Positions 33,652-42,167 of a DNA stretch of 64,000 nt are shown one piece after another. The DNA lies in assembly GCA_024710005.1 (NCBI GenBank), contig JANJVQ010000032.1, positions 45,197 through 109,196 of the forward strand, read 5' to 3'. The DNA comes from Paludibacter sp. GTDB taxonomy: Bacteria; Bacteroidota; Bacteroidia; Bacteroidales; Paludibacteraceae. Position 1 is the first letter of the stretch, and each line of letters begins with the position of its first letter. Below the pieces are notes generated by a model. It saw nothing but the letters and a program-made list of their open reading frames with translations. It was not told the DNA's origin and made no database searches. The position numbers were made by a program, and so were the translations under genes.

Positions 33652-35412
33652 TTATTTGTGTGCCAGATTGTGTTTGTTAAAATATTTTGTATGCAACAAG
33701 CTATGTGCTTTCGCGCTCATGGGCTCACCCAAAAACTCTGCATACAGCTTTTGAATATAAGGATTCTCATGAGATTTACGGATGGTCTTCAAATCATCTT
33801 CGAGGTAAATAGCCTGCTGACGTTTCCTCAAAATTTCTACTTTACCATGGTGATAAGGCTGTCCGCCGCCGCCAATGCAGCCACCCGGACAGGACATAAT
33901 CTCTATGGCGTGATACTGACTTTTACCTGATTGAATATCTTCGAGCAGTTTACGCGCGTTACCAAGCCCGTGTGCAATGCCTATCTTCAGCGGTAACCCG
34001 TCAAAATCGATTGTCGCTTCCCGTAATCCCTGCATACCACGCAATTCTTCAAAGTCAAGGCGTGGCAGTTCTTTTCCGGTATGTACCTCGTAAGCGGTGC
34101 GCACCGCAGCTTCTATTACTCCACCTGTAGTTCCGAAAATTACCCCTGCACCGGTCGATTCACCCATGGGTTGATCAAATTCTTCTTCAGGAAGGGAATT
34201 CAAATCCACATTGAATAGCTTGAGGAAATAAGCCAATTCGCGTGTCGTTAATACAATATCCACATCTGGATTACCATTTACAGCAAATTCTTCACGACCT
34301 CTTTCGTATTTTTTGGCGACACAGGGCATAATCGAGACCACAACCATATCTTTACGGTCAATGCCCAGTTTTTCAGCAAAATAAGTTTTGGCAATAGAAC
34401 CAAACATCTGCTGGGGCGAACGGGCAGTTGACGGTATATCGAGCATATCAGGAAACTGATGTTCGAAGAAATTAACCCAGGCGGGACAGCAAGAGGTCAG
34501 AATGGGCAATTTAACTGATTTGTCTCCTTTCAAATACCCATTCAACCGGCGAAGTAATTCTGTTCCTTCTTCCATAATCGTAAGGTCGGCGGCAAAATCG
34601 GTATCGAACACATAATCAAATCCCAGTCGGCGTAAAGCTGCCACCATTTTGCCGGTGACCAAGGTACCGGGTTTATTGCCGAACTCTTCTCCCAGTGCCG
34701 CTCTCACGGCAGGAGCAGTTTGCACAACTACCGTTTTCTTCGGATCAGCCAGGGCACGGATTACCGCACCGGTTTCATCTACTTCGGTGAGGGCGCCAGT
34801 GGGACAAACAGCCAGACATTGTCCGCAAAACGTACATTCCGAATGCATCAGGTCGTGTTGAAATGCCGGTGTTACCACAGATTTGAATCCACGTTGCACA
34901 GCAGTTAACACGCCCACTGTCTGTATCTCATTGCACATCATCTCACATCGGCGACACATGATGCACTTGTTCGGGTCACGGATAATCGCCGGCGAATCAT
35001 CCATCCGGTAAGTCGACTGTTCCCCGGTATAATGCAGTTCCCTGATGCCCAAGCGATGCGCCATATCCTGCAATTCACACTCTCCGGATTTTGCGCATGT
35101 CAGACATTCGGCCGGGTGATCGGATAATATCAATTCCATCACCGTGCGACGGGCATTGATAACCCGAACTGAATTGGTATTACAAACCATACCTTCGTCA
35201 ACAGCCGTACAACAAGCCGGAGCAAGATTCTTTCTCCCTGCTACTTCGACCACACAAATACGACATCCACCGGGCTTATTCTCGATGTTCATGTCGTGTA
35301 ATTTCATGTGACAAAGTGTCGGAATATCAATTCCCACTTTTACTGCCGCATCTAAGATGGTAGTTCCTTTCGGAACGTTTATTTCTTTGTTATCTATCCT
35401 CAGTTTTACCAT
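33652..35412 (-). CDS. hydA: [FeFe] hydrogenase catalytic subunit, NADH-dependent type
   Basis: Protein of 586 residues that reversibly reduces protons to H2. In order: N-terminal [2Fe-2S] domain (DIPTLCHMK, CRICVVE, ACCTAVDEG), a His/Cys3 cluster site (HPAECLTCAKSGECELQ, about residue 94), two [4Fe-4S] motifs (CIMCRRCEMMCNE and CTFCGQCLAVCPTGAL), then the H-cluster motifs L1 TSCCPAW (about 304), L2 MPCVAKKYE (about 359) and L3 MSCPGGCIGGGGQPY (about 500). A short C-terminal tail follows. With HydB- and HydC-type partners this is the trimeric NAD-linked, usually ferredoxin-bifurcating form. Maturases HydEFG are not in the window. Confidence 0.96.
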   Translation of the reverse strand: MVKLRIDNKEINVPKGTTILDAAVKVGIDIPTLCHMKLHDMNIENKPGGCRICVVEVAGRKNLAPACCTAVDEGMVCNTNSVRVINARRTVMELILSDHPAECLTCAKSGECELQDMAHRLGIRELHYTGEQSTYRMDDSPAIIRDPNKCIMCRRCEMMCNEIQTVGVLTAVQRGFKSVVTPAFQHDLMHSECTFCGQCLAVCPTGALTEVDETGAVIRALADPKKTVVVQTAPAVRAALGEEFGNKPGTLVTGKMVAALRRLGFDYVFDTDFAADLTIMEEGTELLRRLNGYLKGDKSVKLPILTSCCPAWVNFFEHQFPDMLDIPSTARSPQQMFGSIAKTYFAEKLGIDRKDMVVVSIMPCVAKKYERGREEFAVNGNPDVDIVLTTRELAYFLKLFNVDLNSLPEEEFDQPMGESTGAGVIFGTTGGVIEAAVRTAYEVHTGKELPRLDFEELRGMQGLREATIDFDGLPLKIGIAHGLGNARKLLEDIQSGKSQYHAIEIMSCPGGCIGGGGQPYHHGKVEILRKRQQAIYLEDDLKTIRKSHENPYIQKLYAEFLGEPMSAKAHSLLHTKYFNKHNLAHK

Positions 35413-35444
35413 GATTTTTCAATACTGAATAAGTGATTATACGA

Positions 35445-37232
35445 TTATTCTACCAGAATGGCATCAAACTTACATTTGCTGTAACAGATGCCACATCGGA
35501 TGCAAAGATCCTGATGAATCTCATGTACTTTCCCTTTTTCTCCGGTGATGGCTTCAACGGGACAATTACGGAAACAGAGCGTACAACCTGTACAGTTTTC
35601 TTCCACGATGGTAAAAGTAATCAGATCTTTACACTGTTTAGCTGGACAAGTCTTTTCAAACACATGCGCCTTATATTCATCATAGAAATTTTGCATGGTG
35701 GAAAGCACCGGATTCGGCGAGCTTTGTCCCAAACCGCACAATGACGTTTCTTTAATGACCGTTCCCAGCGCCCTCAGTTTCTTCAAATCTTCTTTTTCTC
35801 CTTCACCTTTGGTAATTTTATCGAGTAATTCGTGTAAGCGTTTATTCCCGATGCGACACGGAGCACATTTGCCGCAGGATTCATGCAAGGTAAATTCCAA
35901 ATAGAATTTGGCAATGGACACCATGCAATCATCTTCATCAAGCACAATCATACCACCCGAACCCATCATCGAACCGGCTTCTATCAGGTTATCATAATCA
36001 ATAGGTGTATCAAGAAACTGCTCACCCAAACAACCACCTGACGGTCCACCGGTTTGCACAGCCTTGAATTTCTTTCCATCCTTGATGCCGCCACCGATAT
36101 CGAAGATGATTTCCCGCAGGGTGGTGCCCATAGGAACTTCAATCAGTCCTACGTTATTAATCTTACCTGCCAAAGCAAATACCTTGGTACCTTTCGATTT
36201 CTCCGTACCGATGTTGCTGAACCAGTCAGCTCCCTTATTGATGATAACAGGAATATTAGCGAAAGTCTCCACGTTATTCACATTCGTAGGTTTTCCCAGA
36301 TAACCTTCTACAGATGGGAAGGGCGGTTTGTAAGTCGGTTCACCGCGACAGCCCTCCATCGAATGAATCAGCGCTGTTTCTTCGCCACAAACGAAAGCGC
36401 CGGCACCCAAACGAATATCAATCGAGAAATTAAATTTCGTTCCGAGAATATTTTTCCCGAGCAAACCGGCATCTTCAGCCTGTTGCAGGGCTTTTTGCAA
36501 GCGTTTAATAGCCAGGGGATACTCTGCCCTTATATAAATTAAACCCTTATCTGCCCCGATGCTGTATCCGCAAATCGTCATGGCTTCAATGATGGAATGC
36601 GGATCTCCTTCGAGCAGGGAGCGATCCATAAAGGCACCCGGGTCACCTTCATCAGCATTACAAACCACGTATTTCTGGTTACCGGTCGACTTCTTCGTAA
36701 TTTCCCATTTCAGTCCGGTAGAAAAGCCACCACCTCCCCTGCCCCGCAGACCAGACTGCTTGACGGCATCAATCACCGAATCAGGAGTCATCTCTGTCAG
36801 GCATTTGGCCAATGCGGCATAACCATCCCGGGCAATATACTCTTCTATATTTTCCGGATCGATGAAACCGCAATTTCGCAAGGCAATGCGGAATTGTTTT
36901 TTATAGAAGTCCATATCTCCGGCTTCGGTCACCCGTTGTTGTGTTTCCGGATGGATATACAGCAAACGCTCCAGCTTTTGTTTTTGGATAAAATGCTGAT
37001 AAATCAACTCTCCGGCATCTTCCGGTGCCACCTGTACGTAAAAGGTGTTATCCGGCAATATCTTCACGAGCGGTCCCTTTTCACAAAAGCCAAAGCACCC
37101 GGTAGTCACTAACTGAACCTCTTCCGACAAACCCTGTAAGATGATTTCCCGTTGCAGGTTCTTTTTCAACTGTTCCGATTCCAGCGCTCTACAGCCGATA
37201 CCGCCACAAACAAAAATGTAATTTTTGGCCAT
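35445..37232 (-). CDS. hydB: NuoF-like FMN/NADH subunit of [FeFe] hydrogenase
   Basis: Flavoprotein of 595 residues that oxidises NADH. A thioredoxin-like [2Fe-2S] domain (residues 1-95; CGGIGCRA, TTGCFGFCEKGP) precedes the NuoF core with the nucleotide/FMN loop GLRGRGGGGFSTGLKWE (about 162), the NADH segment CNADEGDPGAFMDRSLLE, and the [4Fe-4S] ligands HESCGKCAPCRIG (about 450). The C-terminus adds a two-[4Fe-4S] ferredoxin domain (CTGCTLCFRNCPVEAI, CIRCGICYSKCKFDAI). This fused architecture is that of the bifurcating HydB. It is 32 bp before hydA. A heptamer block lies between it and the upstream small ferredoxin gene. Confidence 0.95.
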   Translation of the reverse strand: MAKNYIFVCGGIGCRALESEQLKKNLQREIILQGLSEEVQLVTTGCFGFCEKGPLVKILPDNTFYVQVAPEDAGELIYQHFIQKQKLERLLYIHPETQQRVTEAGDMDFYKKQFRIALRNCGFIDPENIEEYIARDGYAALAKCLTEMTPDSVIDAVKQSGLRGRGGGGFSTGLKWEITKKSTGNQKYVVCNADEGDPGAFMDRSLLEGDPHSIIEAMTICGYSIGADKGLIYIRAEYPLAIKRLQKALQQAEDAGLLGKNILGTKFNFSIDIRLGAGAFVCGEETALIHSMEGCRGEPTYKPPFPSVEGYLGKPTNVNNVETFANIPVIINKGADWFSNIGTEKSKGTKVFALAGKINNVGLIEVPMGTTLREIIFDIGGGIKDGKKFKAVQTGGPSGGCLGEQFLDTPIDYDNLIEAGSMMGSGGMIVLDEDDCMVSIAKFYLEFTLHESCGKCAPCRIGNKRLHELLDKITKGEGEKEDLKKLRALGTVIKETSLCGLGQSSPNPVLSTMQNFYDEYKAHVFEKTCPAKQCKDLITFTIVEENCTGCTLCFRNCPVEAITGEKGKVHEIHQDLCIRCGICYSKCKFDAILVE

Positions 37233-37256
37233 AATTCTTTAATTTAGTCACCAGTC

Positions 37257-37329
37257 GCCGGTCTACGGTCTACGGTCGTTTTCCGCTTTCCGCTTTCCGC
37301 TTTCCGCTTTCCGCTATTCACTATTCGCT
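37257..37329. repeat. Heptamer arrays (TTCCGCT type and CGGTCTA type) inside the hydrogenase operon
   Basis: Seven phased units at 37281-37329 (five TTCCGCT, then ATTCACT, ATTCGCT) end 1 base from the stop codon of the small ferredoxin gene at 37331. Read on that gene's strand they are AGCGAAT, AGTGAAT, AGCGGAA x5. A second heptamer, CGGTCTA, is repeated at 37259-37272. The array lies within an operon, so it is transcribed. Confidence 0.9.
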
Positions 37330-37330
37330 A

Positions 37331-37717
37331 TCAAACCGTCTTATAACTTGCCGGAATGATTCCGTCAACCAATTCATGTCCAATGATATACCTATCGATT
37401 ATTTCCTGTACCTTGGCTGTATTCACATGACCGAAAACCACCGGCTCTTCACCCGGAATAGTCACTTCAACGGTTGGTTCAGCGTAGCAATACGACATAC
37501 AGCCGGTTTGACAAACTGTTGCCTTTACATGCCGGCGTTTGAGTTCATCTACAAAATAATCGTAGGTATCCTTCGCTCCGGATGCAATTCCACAAGTTGC
37601 CATGGCTACTTTAACCACTACTGCTTCATCTTTCGAATTTGCAGCTGTTTGTTTGACGGACACATTTGTTTTAGCCTTGATTTTATTCAGATCTTGTACC
37701 GATTTTATAGGTTTCAT
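37331..37717 (-). CDS. Thioredoxin-like [2Fe-2S] ferredoxin, hydrogenase-associated
   Basis: Small protein of 128 residues. After a short N-terminal segment (DLNKIKAKTNVSVKQ) comes a thioredoxin-fold [2Fe-2S] domain with cysteines in VAMATCGIASGAKD and VCQTGCMSYCYAEP, resembling the N-terminal domain of HydB. It is the first gene of the leftward hydrogenase operon, 98 bp before hydB. Single-domain ferredoxins of this sort are often found with bifurcating hydrogenases, where an electron-transfer role is assumed. Which partner it serves is not readable. Confidence 0.88.
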   Translation of the reverse strand: MKPIKSVQDLNKIKAKTNVSVKQTAANSKDEAVVVKVAMATCGIASGAKDTYDYFVDELKRRHVKATVCQTGCMSYCYAEPTVEVTIPGEEPVVFGHVNTAKVQEIIDRYIIGHELVDGIIPASYKTV

Positions 37718-37861
37718 TTCAGTTAGATTTAAAGGGATGTAGTATTATCGTGATTATCCTGAAATTAAAGTATCCGGAGATACTTCATTTATTAATGCCA
37801 CAAAGATGCGAAAAAAACAACAATTAAAGAAATATTTCTTTAATTTATTGCTTTTCTAAAT

Positions 37862-37893
37862 AAAAAAAGTGAAGCCGGTATGACTTCACTTTT
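37862..37893 (-). terminator. Terminator of rpoD
   Basis: AAAAGTGAAG (37865-37874) pairs with CTTCACTTTT (37884-37893). On the minus strand the stem is followed by a run of Ts (complement of the A7 at 37862-37868). It is 20 bp beyond the rpoD stop. Confidence 0.85.
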
Positions 37894-37913
37894 CAATACA
37901 TTTACTTATTTGT

Positions 37914-38777
37914 TTAACCTAAGAAGCTTTTCAGCAGTTTACTTCTCGAATGCGGTTTTAATTTCCGGATGGCTTTTTCTTTGATTTGGCGTACCCTTTC
38001 ACGAGTCAGACCAAATTCATCACCAATTTCTTCCAGTGTCATTTCGGGGACTCCCAAACCGAAGAATTTCTTCACGATATCCCTTTCACGATCAGATAAG
38101 GCATGTGCCAATACGCGTTCAATTTCCTTTGACAATGATTCGTTGATCAAAACACGGTCGGCGTTCGGAGAATCATCGTTGATCATCACATCAAGCAGAC
38201 TGTTATCTTCCCCCTCAACAAAAGGAGCATCAACTGAAATGTGACGACCAGACACTTTCATGGTGTCGGCAATCTTCTCAACAGGTACATCTAATTGTTC
38301 AGCCAGTTCCTCAGCAGATGGCCGGCGTTCGTTTTCCTGTTCAAACTTAGAAAATGCTTTGTTGATTTTATTCAGGGAACCAACCTGATTGAGCGGGAGA
38401 CGAACAATACGGGATTGCTCGGCCAAGGCCTGCAGAATGGATTGACGAATCCACCATACAGCATAAGAAATAAATTTGAAACCACGTGTTTCATCAAACT
38501 TTTCTGCAGCTTTAATCAATCCCAGATTACCCTCATTGATTAAGTCAGGCAAACTAAGACCTTGATTTTGATATTGTTTAGCTACAGAAACAACGAAGCG
38601 AAGGTTAGCACGAGTCAATTTTTCTAAGGCAATTCTATCACCGTTCCGGATTCGCTGAGCAAGTTCAACTTCTTCCTCAACTGTGATAAGATCTTCACGA
38701 CCAATCTCTTGCAGATACTTATCCAGAGATGCACTCTCCCTGTTAGTGATCGATTTAGTAATTTTTAGTTGTCTCAT
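37914..38777 (-). CDS. rpoD: Primary RNA polymerase sigma factor RpoD/SigA
   Basis: Housekeeping sigma factor of 287 residues, the short Bacteroidota form that lacks region 1.1. It starts at region 1.2 ([23 protein letters not shown]), continues with region 2 ([17 protein letters not shown] … [15 protein letters not shown], the -10-reading helix), region 3 ([13 protein letters not shown]), and region 4 with the -35-reading [26 protein letters not shown]. It directs transcription from the TTTG/TAnnTTTG promoters seen across this window. A -7 box (TAACTTTG, complement of 38800-38807) lies 22 bp before its ATG. It is monocistronic with its own terminator. Confidence 0.97.
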   Translation of the reverse strand: MRQLKITKSITNRESASLDKYLQEIGREDLITVEEEVELAQRIRNGDRIALEKLTRANLRFVVSVAKQYQNQGLSLPDLINEGNLGLIKAAEKFDETRGFKFISYAVWWIRQSILQALAEQSRIVRLPLNQVGSLNKINKAFSKFEQENERRPSAEELAEQLDVPVEKIADTMKVSGRHISVDAPFVEGEDNSLLDVMINDDSPNADRVLINESLSKEIERVLAHALSDRERDIVKKFFGLGVPEMTLEEIGDEFGLTRERVRQIKEKAIRKLKPHSRSKLLKSFLG

Positions 38778-38799
38778 TCCTCTTTTGAAAATTAGCGTG

Positions 38800-38807
38800 C
38801 AAAGTTA
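38800..38807 (-). promoter_or_regulatory. Putative -7 box of rpoD
   Basis: CAAAGTTA on the plus strand reads TAACTTTG on the coding strand, matching TAnnTTTG. No clear TTTG is found at the -33 distance. Confidence 0.5.
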
Positions 38808-38911
38808 GTAAAATTATTCAATATAAAAAAATAGAAATCTTTTACTTTTAATGCTTTAAACGTTTCAGTTTGTAAAATGTTTTATCGTGTTGATAAGTTT
38901 ATTAAAAATTA

Positions 38912-38949
38912 AACAAACAGTCCCTTGATTTTGCAAAGGACTGTTTGTT
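38912..38949 (-). terminator. Hairpin downstream of the DegQ-like gene
   Basis: AACAAACAGTCC (38912-38923) pairs perfectly with GGACTGTTTGTT (38938-38949). It lies 34 bp beyond the protease stop and upstream of rpoD. Confidence 0.75.
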
Positions 38950-38983
38950 CAATTCTTTGAAAAGCTGATCGATCTATAGCGAA

Positions 38984-40471
38984 TTAATTATTCAGGTCAA
39001 TCGCGTAATAGGCAGTCTTACCGTTCGGATAAAAACCGGTAATCCAGAGCACCTTATTCTGGTCTGCATTATCCATCACAGCCTTCATGGCAGTTTCAAT
39101 ATCTTTTTCACTGCTCATCCTGATGTTATTGATTTTCAATATGATGTATCCGTTTTTGATACCGGCATTACTGAATTTACCTTTACCAACCGATTTTACC
39201 TCAACTCCGTAATCCACACCAAATTTTTCTTTGGTCTTACTGTCGGCTTCTTTGAAGGTTGCTCCCAACAAGTCAATGTTTACATCTGAAGAAACCAATT
39301 CGGTATTACCCTGGCGGTTTTTGAGTTCGACATTCAGTTTTTGTTTTTTATTATCGCGTAATATCTCTATAAAAATTTTATCACCGGGACGGTAACGCCC
39401 TACCTGCTCCTGCAATTGCGCCACCGATTTAACTGCAACACCGTTTACATTGGTAATGATATCTCCGGATTTTACACCGGCCTTATCGGCAGCACTGCTT
39501 TCTACCACATTGGCAACATAAGCTCCATCAAAAGTCTTAATATTTTTTTCCTTTGCAAGTTCACCATTAATGTCTCTGATTTCAACACCCAATACAGCTC
39601 GTTGCACCACCCCAAACTGACGGATATCGGAAACCACTTTCTGAACGATGCTGGAAGGTACTGCAAATGAATAACCTGCGAATGAGCCTGTCTGAGATGC
39701 GATAGCTGTGTTGATTCCCACTAATTCTCCACGGGTATTTACAAGCGCTCCACCACTGTTGCCGGGATTTACGGCTGCATCTGTTTGTATAAACGACTCT
39801 ATTTTCATGGCAGCATTCAGGATATTGATATTCCTGGCCTTAGCGCTCACGATACCTGCCGTTACAGTTGATGTCAGGTTAAAGGGATTACCCACTGCCA
39901 ATACCCATTCACCAACCTTCAATGAATCCGAGTTGCCGAATATAATAAATGGTAAATCCTTTTCTTCAATCTTCAACAGGGCAATATCCGTATTGGGATC
40001 TGAACCCACAACCTTGGCAGTAAAAGATCTTTTATCATTCAGCACCACTTCAATTTCTTTGGAATTATCAATTACGTGGTTATTGGTAACGATATAGCCA
40101 TCACTTGAAATGATAACCCCGGAACCAGCTCCTTCACGAATCTGTGGTTGTTGCTGACGAAACTGGGGTCCGAAAAAGTATTCGAAAAACGGATCTCCGC
40201 TGAATCCCCTCGACTGCATCACTTCTGATTTCACTTTCACGTGTACCACCGCGTTCACTGTCAATTCGGCAGCTACTGTAAAATCAGTGTCCCCTGCTCT
40301 GGAAGCATTTTTAAAATTGGCATAACTGGCAGGAACCTGATCAAACGAAAAGTTACTTTGATTTTGACTGGCGTTGCTTCTGTTCATCACGTAATTGGTA
40401 GCCACAGTGACCATTACTACCAACAACACCAAACCGATAACCTGAAAAATTTTATTTCTTCTCATACGCAT
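38984..40471 (-). CDS. Do/DegQ-family periplasmic serine endoprotease (HtrA)
   Basis: Envelope protease/chaperone of 495 residues that degrades misfolded periplasmic proteins. The N-terminus has a signal/anchor helix (IFQVIGLVLLVVMVTVATNY). The trypsin-like domain shows the triad in TNNHVID (about residue 131), NTDIALLKI (about 160) and NPGNSGGAL (about 239). Two PDZ domains follow: the first around KAGVKSGDIITNVNG (about 340), the second diverged around NAGIKNGYIILKINN (about 440). A small hairpin (TGCCGGA / TCCGGCA at 40493-40515) lies just upstream in the probable leader. Heat- or envelope-stress control is usual in the family but no specific operator is visible. Confidence 0.94.
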   Translation of the reverse strand: MRMRRNKIFQVIGLVLLVVMVTVATNYVMNRSNASQNQSNFSFDQVPASYANFKNASRAGDTDFTVAAELTVNAVVHVKVKSEVMQSRGFSGDPFFEYFFGPQFRQQQPQIREGAGSGVIISSDGYIVTNNHVIDNSKEIEVVLNDKRSFTAKVVGSDPNTDIALLKIEEKDLPFIIFGNSDSLKVGEWVLAVGNPFNLTSTVTAGIVSAKARNINILNAAMKIESFIQTDAAVNPGNSGGALVNTRGELVGINTAIASQTGSFAGYSFAVPSSIVQKVVSDIRQFGVVQRAVLGVEIRDINGELAKEKNIKTFDGAYVANVVESSAADKAGVKSGDIITNVNGVAVKSVAQLQEQVGRYRPGDKIFIEILRDNKKQKLNVELKNRQGNTELVSSDVNIDLLGATFKEADSKTKEKFGVDYGVEVKSVGKGKFSNAGIKNGYIILKINNIRMSSEKDIETAMKAVMDNADQNKVLWITGFYPNGKTAYYAIDLNN

Positions 40472-40648
40472 AGTTTTAAATTAAATAAATAATGCCGGAT
40501 TTTTTATTTCCGGCACTAAATTATACAAAAGTTGTTCCACTGAAATCATTTGTCAGCTTGATTTGGTGTATTTTAACATTTTGATTTTAACATTTAAAAC
40601 CGATTAACGAAGAACAGACATTAAGTTAATTTTAATAATCATCCATAA

Positions 40649-40683
40649 AGCGGAAAACGGAAAGCGGAGAGCGGAGAGCGAAT
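40649..40683. repeat. Five tandem heptamers next to the gdhA stop
   Basis: AGCGGAA, AACGGAA, AGCGGAG, AGCGGAG, AGCGAAT in 7-bp phase, ending 2 bases from the gdhA stop (40686-40688). Here the array is in the opposite orientation to the gene it borders. Confidence 0.85.
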
Positions 40684-40685
40684 AG

Positions 40686-42026
40686 CTAAACCACCCCCTG
40701 CACCAGCATCGCTTTTGCAACTTTTAAAAAACCTGCCACATTGGCACCTTTCATATAATTAATGTATCCATCAGCTTCTCTGCCATATCTGACACATTGT
40801 GCATGAATTTCTGACATGATTTGTTGCAGTTTCGCATCTACTTCAGCCGCTGTCCAGTTAATGTGCATGGCATTTTGTGTCATCTCGAGTCCCGAGGTAG
40901 CTACACCGCCCGCATTCACGGCTTTACCCGGACCATAAAGCACTTTATGTTCAATAAATAAGTCTATGGCCTCCGGTGTACAACCCATATTCGATATTTC
41001 TCCCACACACTTTACACCATTGTTTATCAGCATCCGGGCATCATCGGCATTTAGTTCATTCTGCGTGGCACAGGGCAAGGCAATATCAACCTTCACTTCC
41101 CACGGTCTTTTATCGGGGAAAAACGGTACGCCATATTTTTCAGCATAAGGAGCCACCACATCGTTACAGGTAGCCCGTAAATCGAGCATATATTCAATTT
41201 TTTCTCCCGAAATTCCATTTTCATCCAACACATAACCATCCGGACCAGAAATGGTGATCACCTTAGCTCCCATTTCCGTGGCTTTCAACGCAGCCCCCCA
41301 GGCCACATTGCCAAAACCTGAAATGGCGATGGTTTTTCCTTTCATGCTTTCTCCTGCTGTTTCGAGCATCTGGCTGACAAAGTATAAACCACCGAAACCC
41401 GTTGCTTCGGGACGAATCAGCGAACCACCATATTCAAGTCCTTTTCCGGTAAACACACCGGTATTTTCACGTGCCAACTTTCGATACATACCATATAAAT
41501 ATCCGATTTCGCGTGCTCCGACCCCGATATCACCGGCAGGGATGTCGGTTTCGGGTCCGATATGCCTCCAGAGTTCCAACATATATGCCTGACAAAAACG
41601 CATCACTTCAGCTGGCGACTTACCCCTCGGGTTGAAATCGGAACCTCCTTTTCCTCCTCCCATTGGTAAAGTTGTCAGCGCATTTTTAAAGGTTTGTTCA
41701 AAACCCAGGAACTTCAGAATAGAAAGTGTAACAGAAGAGTGGAAGCGCAGTCCGCCTTTGTATGGTCCAATGGCATTGTTATACTGAACCCGGTAACCCA
41801 GATTTACCTGCACATCTCCCCGGTCATCGACCCAGGGCACCTTGAAAGTAAAAATCCGGTCCGGCTCCACCATTCTTTCTGCTATTTTGGCCTTTTCAAA
41901 CTCGGGATGTTCGTTATATACAGCTTCGATACTGATCAACACTTCCCGTACAGCCTGTAAATACTCCTGTTCTCCCGGATGTTTCGCTTCGAGCGACGAC
42001 ATGATTTTTTCTATATCCATAAACAA
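40686..42026 (-). CDS. gdhA: NADP-specific glutamate dehydrogenase
   Basis: Hexameric GDH of 446 residues that aminates 2-oxoglutarate with NADPH and ammonium. The catalytic segment LPMGGGKGGSDFNPRGKSPAEVMRFCQAY (substrate lysines around residue 125; shown in pieces LPMGGGKGGSDF and RGKSPAEVMRF), the GPETDIPAGDIGVG loop with the catalytic Asp, and the Rossmann start AISGFGNVAWGAA (about 233) are all present. The length and the N-terminal YNEHPEFEKAKIAERMVEPDR are those of the bacterial NADP-type. A -7 box lies 65 bp upstream. It is the main ammonium-assimilation entry seen here. Confidence 0.97.
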   Translation of the reverse strand: MFMDIEKIMSSLEAKHPGEQEYLQAVREVLISIEAVYNEHPEFEKAKIAERMVEPDRIFTFKVPWVDDRGDVQVNLGYRVQYNNAIGPYKGGLRFHSSVTLSILKFLGFEQTFKNALTTLPMGGGKGGSDFNPRGKSPAEVMRFCQAYMLELWRHIGPETDIPAGDIGVGAREIGYLYGMYRKLARENTGVFTGKGLEYGGSLIRPEATGFGGLYFVSQMLETAGESMKGKTIAISGFGNVAWGAALKATEMGAKVITISGPDGYVLDENGISGEKIEYMLDLRATCNDVVAPYAEKYGVPFFPDKRPWEVKVDIALPCATQNELNADDARMLINNGVKCVGEISNMGCTPEAIDLFIEHKVLYGPGKAVNAGGVATSGLEMTQNAMHINWTAAEVDAKLQQIMSEIHAQCVRYGREADGYINYMKGANVAGFLKVAKAMLVQGVV

Positions 42027-42090
42027 TTAGTTTTAAATTGTTATTGTGATTTGATTTTAGATTATTAGCTTTGTGCTTCAATTATACCAC

Positions 42091-42120
42091 CAAAGTTATA
42101 TGTTTTTTCCAATAAACAAT
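42091..42120 (-). promoter_or_regulatory. Putative gdhA promoter
   Basis: On the coding strand ATTG (complement of CAAT, 42117-42120), 18 bp, then TAACTTTG (complement of CAAAGTTA, 42091-42098). The -7 box is perfect; the -33 box is weak. Confidence 0.5.
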
Positions 42121-42167
42121 TCGTTTCTGAAATTTATTTTTTCTGCATATAAATTTAATTTGTAGTC

